The notes under the pieces are model-generated. The model saw nothing but the letters and a program-made list of their open reading frames with translations. It did no database searches and was not told where the DNA came from. From Amorphophallus konjac (taxonomy: Eukaryota > Streptophyta > Magnoliopsida > Alismatales > Araceae), in the NCBI GenBank assembly GCA_022559845.1, contig CM040126.1, forward strand, positions 142,980,064 to 143,044,063: 64,000 nucleotides of DNA, written 5' to 3'. The stretch's first letter is position 1, and the number at the start of each line of letters is the position of its first letter. The translations under genes and the position numbers were made by a program. Below are positions 11,065-20,617 of this stretch, piece after piece.

Positions 11065-11326
11065 TTCGGCTTTCATATCCTTCAGTTATTTGGTTCTAGT
11101 GATAGGTCAAGTATCCTTGTCAGTCATATCAGAGCTTCGACTTTCTAATTACTAGGTCATTAAGTCCAAGAGATAAGTTGAGTATCCTTGTCGGTCATCC
11201 TATAGGAGTTTCGTGAGAGATGGGTAGAACTTGGGGTTAAAGTTATAAAAGAAAGATAAAATATTTGCATTCATTCTCGAGTCAATAAATTATCTCCCTA
11301 CTCATCTTTGCAGGAACTTAGATAAA

Positions 11327-11782
11327 ATGGAAGCGTCTAAGCCAAGCTTTGTTCCTGAGATGGTACTAGTAGATGTCCAAGCTTATGCGGACCTTGTCAG
11401 GAGAGTTCAGGAGCTAGAGAAAGCGGTGGAAGAAAAAGAAAGAGTTGAAGGGAAAGCCCATGAGTCGGGAAAGTTCATCACTACCAAGAAAAGGATAAAC
11501 GAGGGTGATATTTCACAAAGGTGTAAGAAATGCCAGAAATGTAAGAAGTGTAATAAGAAGGGAACTTCGACAGATCACTCGCAAGGTAAGTGTAAATCTT
11601 GTGGAAGATATGGTCACCAATCGAAAAAGTGTTGGTGGAGTTCGGGAGCATGTCTGCGTTGCGGGAGCTTAGATCATAAGATAGCGGAATGCGCTATTTT
11701 TACCAAGAAGCCTCCAAGAGGAGTTCAAGCTTTAGCCAAACTTACCAAAGGGAAAGTTACGGAAGGTACCCCTCACCCTTAA
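11327..11782 (+). CDS. Nucleocapsid-like zinc-knuckle protein of element B
   Basis: 151 codons from the first ATG after the PBS to TAA; the only intact ORF of the interior. Residues ~11-45 are charged and heptad-like (coiled-coil-like). Residues 66-78 form a Lys/Cys-rich run. Two CCHC zinc knuckles follow at C89-x2-C92-x4-H97-x4-C102 and C109-x2-C112-x4-H117-x4-C122, with a basic tail after them. The paired knuckles and the linker (CW..SGACLRCGS) match the Gag of element G ([13 protein letters not shown]), so this is a Gag remnant that kept the RNA-binding part and lost the capsid domain. The likely role is binding element RNA, perhaps for packaging into particles made by a helper chromovirus. 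The uninterrupted frame suggests it is recent or was useful. Function is inferred. Confidence 0.8.
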   Translation: MEASKPSFVPEMVLVDVQAYADLVRRVQELEKAVEEKERVEGKAHESGKFITTKKRINEGDISQRCKKCQKCKKCNKKGTSTDHSQGKCKSCGRYGHQSKKCWWSSGACLRCGSLDHKIAECAIFTKKPPRGVQALAKLTKGKVTEGTPHP

Positions 11783-11902
11783 GCCTAAATTAATTCTTCC
11801 TAAAAATAGTTCCACTGAATATATCTAGACTTCTTATACGCATTATAGCTAGTTCTCCATCGTGAGTAAATGATAATTTGAATTTGGGGACCAAATTCTT
11901 TT

Positions 11903-11915
11903 AAGTGGGGGAGGG
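11903..11915 (+). other. Polypurine tract of B
   Basis: AAGTGGGGGAGGG directly before the 3' LTR start. The same tract is used by G and F on the other strand. Confidence 0.9.
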
Positions 11916-12589
11916 TGTAACACCCGGTAATTTTGAAGGCTAAAAAGGGAATAAATATATAAATATATATTTAGATTTTGAAAAGAAAAATAACATATAC
12001 ATGATGATATCTACATATCTCCATAAATAGTTAATAAAGGTTCTTAGAATTTATAAAAGACTAGTTAATATTACCTTTTGGAATGGAAGTAAAAATTTAT
12101 CTAGGATCGAACCTGCCTCTGATACCTAGGACAAGGACAAATAAAAGTTAAAGAAATTATGAGGAATAAAATCCCTGTATACATACAAATTATTAATAGG
12201 TATATGAGGGATTAGTGAATAACCCACACACATTGTAAGGGCCCTTAAGTCTCAACCCACTCATCCATATATCTGTGCATATATATATATAATACAAAAT
12301 AAATAAATATAATACAACGCAAATAATTAAGGCCAGGCTATACACAACCCTCTGACAGCCTAAGAAGTATCACAAGAAGAACTCATGGACCCAACCATTA
12401 TATTATAATAAATTTAATAATAACATGTTATTTTAAGTAGCCATTTAATGCACAACATAATTTTAATTGAATTGAGAATCTTTAAATCTTCAAGAAAAGG
12501 TCAATTTATATTTTTTTACTAATTTAGAAAAATTAATATTCCACATTTATTACATTATAAAGAGAGGATATATATAAATTTACGTGTAG

Positions 12590-13410
12590 ACATGGGAATG
12601 TATGAATGTCTCATGCAATGGGGAATGCACAGACGTTGGACGTATAGACTTACGATGTGTAGACTTAGGAGGGAGGGATGTGTAGACTTTGCATGTGCAG
12701 ACTTAGATGTTTAGGCTTGTGGAATGTATAGACTTGGATTAGATGGATGTACCGACTTTGAGGAAGAATGCGATGTATAGACTTTGGACTGATGTACAGA
12801 CTTTATGGATGAAGGAATGTGTAGACTTTGAAGAATGAAGGAATTGATGAATAGACTTTGGATGAAGGAATGAATGTATAGACTTTGGATGAATGGATGG
12901 ATGTATAGACTTTGGATGAAGGAATGTGTGGACTTGAGTGGGTAGAATGTATAGACTTCAGGAATGTATGGACTTCAGGAATGCAAAGGCTTTGACAATG
13001 TATAGACTTGTGTAATAGAATGTATGGAATTGAATGGATGTATGGACTTTAGAATGTATAGACTTCAGGAATATATAAACTTCAGAAATGCAAAGGCTTT
13101 GACAATATATAGACTTGTGTAATGGAATGTATGGACTTGAATGGATGTATGGACTTAAGAATGTATAGACTTCAGGAATGTATAGACTTCAGGAATGCAA
13201 AGACATTGATAATGTATAGACTTATGTAATGGAATGTATGGACTTGAATGGATGTATGGACTTATGAATGTATAGACTTGGGGAAGAAGTGTGTAGACTT
13301 GGAGGAATGTATAGACTTATGCATTGTATAGACTTATGGATGTATAGACTTGGAGAATGAATGTATAGACATTGGAGAATGTATGGACTTGTGCATTATA
13401 TAGTTATAGA
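12590..13410 (+). repeat. GTATAGACTT word array in B 3' LTR
   Basis: Second LTR copy of the irregular array. It differs from the 5' copy by whole-unit gains and losses more than by point changes. Confidence 0.9.
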
Positions 13411-15161
13411 TATAATAGGGATATATATATACAATATTAGTCTTTTGAAGGGTAAGTGAAAATGTAAAAAATGAATTGACGCCAACGTATGCTTGCGTCA
13501 ATTGCATAGAAGATGACTTTGAACAAGTCGTCATTTCAAATAAAATGAATAGTGCCGATTTTTCGACTAAATAATTTTGGAAAACTAATTATATGGAAAA
13601 ATAGAGAAAAATGGAAAACTCATACCCCTAAAATTGTCTATCTAGAACACATCCATAAAAAAAGATAAAAATCTCAAAAGATCGTTACACCTTAAATTAA
13701 CAAAATAGGAAAGGTGAATGACGCCTTTGTTCAAGTCGTCAATTAAGGAATTGACGACTGTATATACAAGCGTCGTTTATGAAAATAACGCCCCAACCTG
13801 AGGCGTCATTTCCAAACAGGTTCCGTTGGTCTTCGGTTCGAACTAGGATGATAACTGGGCAGGTTTTAGATTAAGGAAAGGATGAATACGAGGAAGAGTT
13901 AAAGTATATTTGATTCTAAAGAAGGAAGTTCTAATCCTAATCAAATTCTTAGAACCTATTAGGATTCTTCTCCTATAAATACCCCTCCCATCGAGCCAAC
14001 CTAAAGGCTCTTCTCTTCATCAAAACTTGTTGCTGCTGTCGACCGTGGAGTTTTCTCCATCCTGTTAGTGTTACGAAGAATGGTTACTATCATCTTCCTC
14101 TTCGTCCGGCGGTGAAGAACATATGAGTTCTTCCCCTTATTCCTCTTCTTCCTTGCTGCAAGAAGGACCGATCTTCATCTACTCTATAGGGTGTTTATGT
14201 GAAGAACTTAAAGGGTTCTTCATCGGCTTCCTCTCCTTCCTGGTTGGTTTGTGGAGGAGAAAGCCGTTGCCTTCTCTACTTCGTCCTGTTGCTGCCACTG
14301 CACGAAGGGATCAAGAGCGACTGCTCTTATTATCATCTTGCTCTTCCTCCGCGTTTCGGGTGCAACGAGAAGATACTCTATTGAAAACAGAGTATCATTT
14401 TAAGGAGATTTACATCCTTTATCTTCACGTTCTGTCAACCAAACCAATCCACAAGGTAGGTTATCTCAAGATTACGTAGCCCAAACCATCATAAATCATG
14501 ATATTACTATATATTAGTTCATGCATATAGTTTCACTGAGATTTGAAGAAGTTCTGTTAAATTTTGTAAGAGGCGACCCTCGTCAGGGCGCCAATTTTTC
14601 TTCTGACGACCGGGAGAAGGGTCGTCAATTTCGAATTAATTAATAAATACACATGTTAAAAAATTAATATCTATCTAAACAGTAATCTGATTTAATGCAT
14701 GATCACATATTTCGAATCCTGCTATTTTTCTTGACCTGTCCATATACTTGTTTCCTGGAAAATATTTATCTTTGAAACATGCTACAGTTGATAGTGAAAT
14801 TTTGGAGAAAAGGAAAAGATGACCCTCATTATGTCGTCTATATTGTATATGACGCCCCTGACTAGGGCGCTATTTACCAAATAAAAGACTTAATGGAAGT
14901 CGCCAATTCCTTAAATACTGAAATTTAGTTATTTTCAGCAAACAGAAATATGAAATGGACGACTATTTTTGCAGTCGTCAATTGTTGAAATGACGACCCA
15001 GTCAAGGGCGTCAATTTCCTATCTTGTTATTTTCCTGTGTTTTTCCTGTGAACCGTGGATTTATATACATGTATACGGCACTATATTCCAAATCCGTGAG
15101 TATAGTCCCACGTCTTTCGGCGTTTTATCGATTGCCCCTATTTCTCGGTGATAGATGAACT

Positions 15162-15266
15162 CTCCATGGGACATTCCGTTCCTTTGGACCGGTGACTTTA
15201 TCATAGAGACCTCCGTAAGACTCTGCTAGCCTTGGATTCCCTCAAGGCAGCCGAGCAGGTTGTACC
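15162..15266 (+). other. Shared LTR leader module, copy in B 3' LTR
   Basis: Almost identical to the 5' LTR copy (CTCCATGGGACATTCCG to CAGGTTGTACC). Confidence 0.8.
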
Positions 15267-16486
15267 ATTAAAACCCATGACACTACTTGATTTCCATGTC
15301 ACTCTAAAGAAACATGGTATACCGGCCCTCATGACATGCTAAGTGGATATCATGAGAATATTCTTAAAATTATGGAATGGGAAACCATGCCATGATATGC
15401 CATATTTATGGACACTAATTCTATCTACATTATCATGTACAAAGAACAAGCAACGCTATATAAGTGCTTATTCTTGATGTCATGATCTCCACCCAGTTTA
15501 TCGACATGTCATGGTTTCTATGCTTCGCGTAGATTTTTATCGCAAGTTTGTCCTGGCTCAAGGGCCTTGCCCTTGAATTCCATAGAAATCTTACCTTATC
15601 ATTCTATTAAAACTTGTTCTTGGAACTCCTTATTGGCTATAAACTATTATGGATGTCTAGATCTATCTTTAAATGTTGTGCATATAGGGCCCGATCTGGT
15701 CCTGGGAGGAGCGCCCGAAAGTACTAGTGCCCATGGGAGTTGTAATGATCGCGGTGTCTTACATTGCACCGCAGTACTCGTCTCTCTTGATCTTTGGCAT
15801 TCCACACACACACACTCTCTCTCTCTCGTGATGTTACTTGATATTACTTGCGTGCGTGACTTGACTTGCGTGACTCGACTAGCGTGGCTCGGAATGGGCA
15901 AGTACTTGCGTGAAATAGCCAATATTCTATAAATCTCTCTTGGATATCTCTTGCTTGAAAGTTTCGCATAACGTTGATTGATCTATTGCTAGTTTCATTT
16001 TACTTGTTCGGTTAATTTTACATGCATAGCCTTACTACATTTACATGTGAAAGATGTAATTACTTAAACCAATTACTTGTTCTTGAGATATAATTCCTAC
16101 TGAGCTTTTACTCACTCAGTTTATTCCAACATTTTTCAAGTAATCAGGTGGCTAGCGAGACCATGACTCACATGGGAGGGACAAGTGTGCAAGCGAGCTT
16201 CGAAAACTAGTGAACCTGTGTCTTTTATCTTTCTTGAGTCTAGCATGATGTCTCTTACTTAGTTATCTTGTCTAAGTCTATTAGTGCGTCATCTCCTTTT
16301 CTTTCATAGTGACGTAGTTGAGTCTTCAAGTTCTTGTAAGAGATTTATATTTGAAATAAAATTTTTATTGTTGTTCTAAATTATTTGGTCTCATGCCATT
16401 GCTCTTGATCGTTCACGACTGCTTAACTGCCACGTTCCGAGCAAACGACACGTTCCGCTGCTATCGGTTCGGGGCGTGACATTGGG

Positions 16487-17972
16487 TCTCCTCTGGGGTT
16501 AATCAGCAGTATGTGTACTACTCTGTGCTGTATGTGTTTTGATGGATTGGCAATAGCAGAGTTGACTTTGTTGACTTTATCTTGACCTGATGATGGCGTG
16601 TATTTTGATGAATTTTATATGTCAGATAATCACATAAATTTTGTCTGCACTTTTGTACTTAAACGTTCAGATGATATGTGCCTATAATAGGTCGGTGCAA
16701 CATACTGTAGAACACTCACTTTTGGTTGGTGCACACTCTTAGCATTTTATTATTCAAGTCAGTACAAACTAAACCAAGGTCGGTGCAAGGTTTGTTGTCA
16801 AAGGTTTTAGGTCTGTGCATACAGGATCGTGCAGCATATAAGTCGGTGCAAGTCCCTGTTGTGTTCAAATAAGGTCGGTGCATTCCATGTAACGATTGCA
16901 CACATAGTCAGTGCACATCCTGTGCGAATGAAAGCAGAGTCCGTGCAGATCACTGTTCATATTTGCATTGCATGAAGTCCGTGCATTATCTGCTAAACTC
17001 GGTGCGTAATTATGCTCATGCATACAAAGGGTCGGTGTAGGTTTTGTCTTGCTCTTAAGAAGGTCCGTGCATGTCTTTCATTCATGTGGGATAGAGTAAG
17101 TACATGTGTGCATCTTACTCTGCGTCTCATGTGGCTTAGATTCAGTACATCTTTTGCCTCGTCGCATCCTTTATGAAAAGGTAGGTCAAGGTCATTGCCA
17201 GTTTTACCTCGGTGCAAGTTTTGCATTAGACATAATAAGTCATCGCCTCATGCATGTCTACGTCTAAGCTTGTTTTGAGGTCAGTGCACTTTCTGCCTCA
17301 AGGCTAGCCTTGTCTGCTCGCATGTCTGAGCTATCTAGGGTCTGAGCATGTGACAAGGTATGTACATGTTTTAGAGTCGGTGCAATTCGAAGCTTATTTA
17401 GTAGTGAGTATGTGCATGTCCTTCATACATATGTGTAGGGTGCAAAACAGAGTCGATGCATGGTATTCTTAGTCAGTGTATTTCATTACTTCAACTCAGT
17501 GCATGTCACTGTTCATATTCATATAGGTCTGTGCATTTATGCCCGTGCACATTGCCTTGGCAGATCCAAGTCGGTGCAATGCTTAGTTCACATGGTTAAG
17601 TCTGTGCAATTCACCGCGCAAGGTCTGTGCAATCCTTTTCCCTTGCAAGCACAAGGTCTGTGCACGATAGGCCTATAGCTTGTTGGCTCAGTGCAATCGT
17701 TGACTCTTGCACACATAATGTCTGTGCATGATTCTCTTATAGCCTAATAAGGTCGGTGCACATTATAATTCATGCATATTTGAGTTCATGCACTTTTGCA
17801 CTCATGCTATATTAAGTCTGTACAATTCCTATGATTGTCAAACTATCTTATGCTGACCGAGTGTCTAACACTTTGACAGGACACTTGTTTGTAGAGATTA
17901 AGGAAGGCACATAATCCAAGACTAAAGACTGAGCTATGCTTGTGACACGTGGAAAGCCGTTACGCTCAGATG
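16487..17972 (+). repeat. copia 3' LTR, middle block, with GTCGGTGCA array
   Basis: Continues the copia LTR interrupted at 6338 (TGTTGGG + TCTCCTCTGGGG). From about 16690 to 17830 the word GTCGGTGCA, with variants GTCTGTGCA, GTCAGTGCA and GTCCGTGCA, occurs roughly 30 times at 25-45 base spacing, separated by unrelated sequence rich in CATGCA. The block is U3 (the TATA is in the last block). It ends at TSD AGATG (17968-17972) of element C. Short ORFs crossing it are frame artefacts of the repeats. Confidence 0.85.
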
Positions 17973-18194
17973 TGTTGACACCCATTTTTTACCGATAAGT
18001 TGAGTTGTTCCTCTTACTCCCATTTGTTGATGCCTCGAGTTATCCATCACTCATTGGGGCTATTTTCAGGCATGTCTTGGGCCAGTTTTATGGGTAGCCT
18101 CCCTCTCTGGCTAGGTTTGTTTCAATTTAGGGCTTAACGGGCCTTGGTTTTGGTTGATTGGGCTTTTCTATGAGTTTCAACACCCATGTACATG

Positions 18195-18640
18195 TACGGT
18201 TCATCCCTGGCCGCTCAATCAATGTGCGGTTGCCTGTGGACCATCCATCTATTTTGGAATAGTTTCGTTAATTTTTTGAATTTCCACCGACAATCATTTA
18301 TGCGGCCCTCCTCTGGCCATTCAACTTGATGAACGGACAGATGGTAGCCGCTCATCTCTCAGAGTCCTGTGCTTGATAGTTTTCTTATATAATTATCCAA
18401 TTATTCTATTTATCACCGACAAGGCTAGAACGGTTTGTCTTTGGCCGCTCTACCTTTGAACGGTCGCATATGAGCCGTTCACCTATGAGAGTCCAACGGT
18501 GAATGTTTCGGTCAGTTCGATGGATAATTTGAATTATTTATGATTTATTTTGAATTTTCATCGACATGGTTGGACGGCCAGTAAATGACCGCACATCCAG
18601 TTGAACGGTCTATCGTAAGACCGTTCATCCGTTCGATTCT
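18195..18640. repeat. Palindrome array ACGGTC...GACCGT, C 5' LTR
   Basis: Units such as GAACGGTTTG...GGCCGCTC (18429), GAACGGTCGC...GAGCCGTTCAC (18457) and GAACGGTCTA...AAGACCGTTCAT (18603-18629). The last is a near-perfect hairpin. Confidence 0.75.
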
Positions 18641-18837
18641 TGAGTTTCAACAGATTCTATCTCTTTATCCGTGGTTTTATCCCCAACTTCTCTGTCATTT
18701 TCTCCGCGGATAATGAACCATTTTGAGTGCCGTTTTGACTGGATGAGAGATAATTTGATTATCTATGATTTTCCTTTGATTATCTCGACATGAAAATGCT
18801 TCTAAACCCTAATTTCGAGCTAGGACTTGAGGTGCTC

Positions 18838-18846
18838 TATAAATAG
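18838..18846 (+). promoter_or_regulatory. TATA box, C 5' LTR
   Basis: TATAAATAG in GGTGCTCTATAAATAGACCC; the copy in the 3' LTR is at 48771-48779. Confidence 0.75.
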
Positions 18847-19284
18847 ACCCTAATGGCTGGGTTTGAAAAGAGAGAGATTTTGGTCGACGGCAAAGCCCTG
18901 CCGAATCCTTGAGCGACCTACGCCCAGAGAGGGAGGACTTCTACGTCCATATAGGCCTCCGGTTCAGGGAGTAATCATAGTCTTGAGTCTTTTTGCTTTG
19001 GATAGTATCACTTTCTTCTCATTGCATGTTTGTTTCTTCACACATCCTCCCACATTTTTTGACACCCCCAGGGGTTTAAAACTCCCCAGGTATCCCCCAC
19101 TTCATTTAGTTATGATCATTCATTTCTGTTTTACCATATACTACACTCTATAGTTCTAACTTGGGTTTTCTTTTTGGGTTTACACTCTGTTTCGCAGGTC
19201 AGCAACTCACGAACACAAGGCCCATCCTTTCTGGCCGGCCAGAGAGGGTGGAGGTTGGACCCTTTTGCAACTTCTGGTGTGGTG

Positions 19285-20220
19285 GTCTTGTACGGTCCCT
19301 ACCTAGCCGTTCACAGAGACATGCGGTTTCCGCTGGACCGTTCTTCTTCGTCTTGCGGTCGGGTCAGCACCGTTTATCTTCCAGAAGTTCCTTATCCCTG
19401 CATCGTTCTTAAGCGGTCTATCGTAAGACCGTGCATCATATAGGCGATTCTTCCTGAACCGTACATCTTCGCAGCGCTGCAGGTTAGGCAAGTACCTCTT
19501 CCTCTTTCAAAGGTACGGCGTGCTCATCACGTTCGGCGCCTTGGTGGCGATCACGGTTATTTACATTCTTCTATTTTCCTTCTACCATTTCCATTTACTT
19601 TACACATCGATTTAGTAGAAGGAGAGAGAAGACATTCATCTTTTAAGCCAAACGAGGAGTTAAAACAGAACAAACATGTCAACATCCCATTTTTTGGTGA
19701 TCACGGTGGGACACCTAGTGCCCATCGTGTTAGTGACTTGCTGACCTTCTCTTTTGCTTTGTTAGACTTTTTCTCGAAGTGGTTTTAGGTTAATCATGGC
19801 TGCCTGCGGTGTCTGTCTTGTGGAACATGCACGGCTCTCCATGAGCCGTCCAAATGATGTGCGGCGGTAAACCAACCGTTCTTCTCTACGAACAGTTCCA
19901 TCACTTCTGCAAGCCTGCTGTTGTGAGCGGTCTCTCACCACCCGTTCATCTTCCATATGGCCTGTGTTTGGCCATCCATCTTGCTGGCTCAGGTACGCCT
20001 CTGCCTTTATGCTGTTGGCCGGATTACTGTCACGCGGTTGTTTCAGGTCCGTTCTAGTGCTTATGCGGTAGTCAATAGACTGCCCATCCTAGTACGCTCT
20101 TGATTTCTGTCTCTTTCATTCTATCATTTTCTGATTCTCCTGTTACTTTATCATTACTCCCTGGATTATGCGGTCATCTACAGACCGTCTATCTTGTTGT
20201 GCGGTCTCCCACAAACCGTC
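19285..20220. repeat. Palindrome units across C 5' LTR end and leader
   Basis: Units continue across the LTR border at 19684: GCGGTCTATCGTAAGACCGTG (near 19410), CACGGCTC...GAGCCGTCC (near 19829), GCGGTCTC...CCCGTTC (near 19927) and GCGGTCATCTACAGACCGTC (near 20170). The array is therefore a feature of the leader RNA or DNA, not strictly of the LTR. Confidence 0.7.
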
Positions 20221-20617
20221 CTTCTGATGCCAAAGTGCACCCGAGGTTACTTTGATTGCCATATCTATATTGTCTTTGTTCTCCTTGGTGCCATTTATTG
20301 ATCTCCCCCTGGTTATATGTTGTTGCTGCCTACTTGCTTTCATCCTCGCATGTTTATTTTTGTCATTGGTTGCTAGTTTACTAGGCTAGATCTTGCATGC
20401 ACTTCGGTGCACATAGGACTCATGCATTTCATTCACATCTAGTCGCATTCCTACCGAGGTAGGGTTTCCTCTCATCTCCATACTCCTTGGAGCCGACTAG
20501 AGGACCTTGCCGAGGACCTCCGTAAGTCCCCGTGAGCCGTGGATTCCCACACAGATGCCGGGCAGGTTGTACCATACCACCCCCTAGTCTAGGGTCTGCA
20601 TTCACGCGAGATAGAGT
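19685..20617 (+). other. Leader of element C up to insertion D
   Basis: Untranslated 5' part of the interior with palindromes and the shared module at 20476-20573. No coding sequence. It continues at 27989-28322 after D. Confidence 0.7.
20476..20573 (+). other. Shared leader module, copy in C interior
   Basis: Contains GACCTCCGTAAGTCC, GTGGATTCCC and CAGGTTGTACC. It is the only copy outside an LTR, yet it has the same sense orientation and lies 1.6 kb downstream of the TATA box, so its position in the transcript is kept. Confidence 0.75.

Larger units (their letters stand above)
6339..16481 (+). mobile_element. Element 'B': non-autonomous gypsy element with ~4.6 kb LTRs
   Basis: 10,143 bp, with 5' LTR 6339-11048 (4,710 bp), interior 11049-11915 (867 bp) and 3' LTR 11916-16481 (4,566 bp). 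The LTRs start TGTAACACCCGG and end CGGGGCGTGACA; perfect TSDs TTGGG lie at 6334-6338 and 16482-16486. The interior has a tRNA-iMet PBS, a single 151-codon zinc-knuckle ORF and a polypurine tract, but no capsid domain, protease, RT, RNase H or integrase. Two differences in the first ~220 bp of the LTRs point to a fairly recent insertion. The knuckle protein and LTR ends resemble the Tekay-like chromoviruses G and F in this window, so such elements probably supply the missing enzymes. It is TR-GAG/LARD-like in plan, but the LTR-to-interior ratio is extreme. Confidence 0.95.
11916..16481 (+). repeat. 3' LTR of element B
   Basis: Copy of the 5' LTR with the same parts: GTATAGACTT array 12590-13410 (without the 123-bp duplication), palindromes 13470-13815 and 14570-15015, TATA 13974-13981, donor-like GTAGG at 14456, shared module 15162-15266 and end CGTGACA. 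The acceptor-like site reads TTTTTCAAG here (ending 16140) instead of TTTTTCAG. Confidence 0.95.
17973..19684 (+). repeat. 5' LTR of element C
   Basis: TATA at 18838. Palindromes of ACGGTC/GACCGT type lie at 18195-18640 and again at 19285-19450. A short intron-like segment at 19090-19197 (CCCCAG/GTATCC ... TTTCGCAG/GTCAGC) is also in the 3' LTR. No clear canonical PBS follows; TTTTTTGGTGATCACGG at 19691-19707 is the only candidate. Confidence 0.93.

Noticed and set aside
2275..16481. A 14-kb DNA transposon with terminal inverted repeats TGTCACGCCCCGA...TCGGGGCGTGACA
   Set aside because: Exact 5-bp duplications split the span into a minus-strand solo LTR (GCAAT) and a plus-strand LTR element (TTGGG). 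The inverted ends are simply two LTR ends in opposite orientation.
16690..17830. CRISPR-like array
   Set aside because: The repeated word is only ~9 bases, spacing is irregular, and the sequence lies inside a plant LTR.
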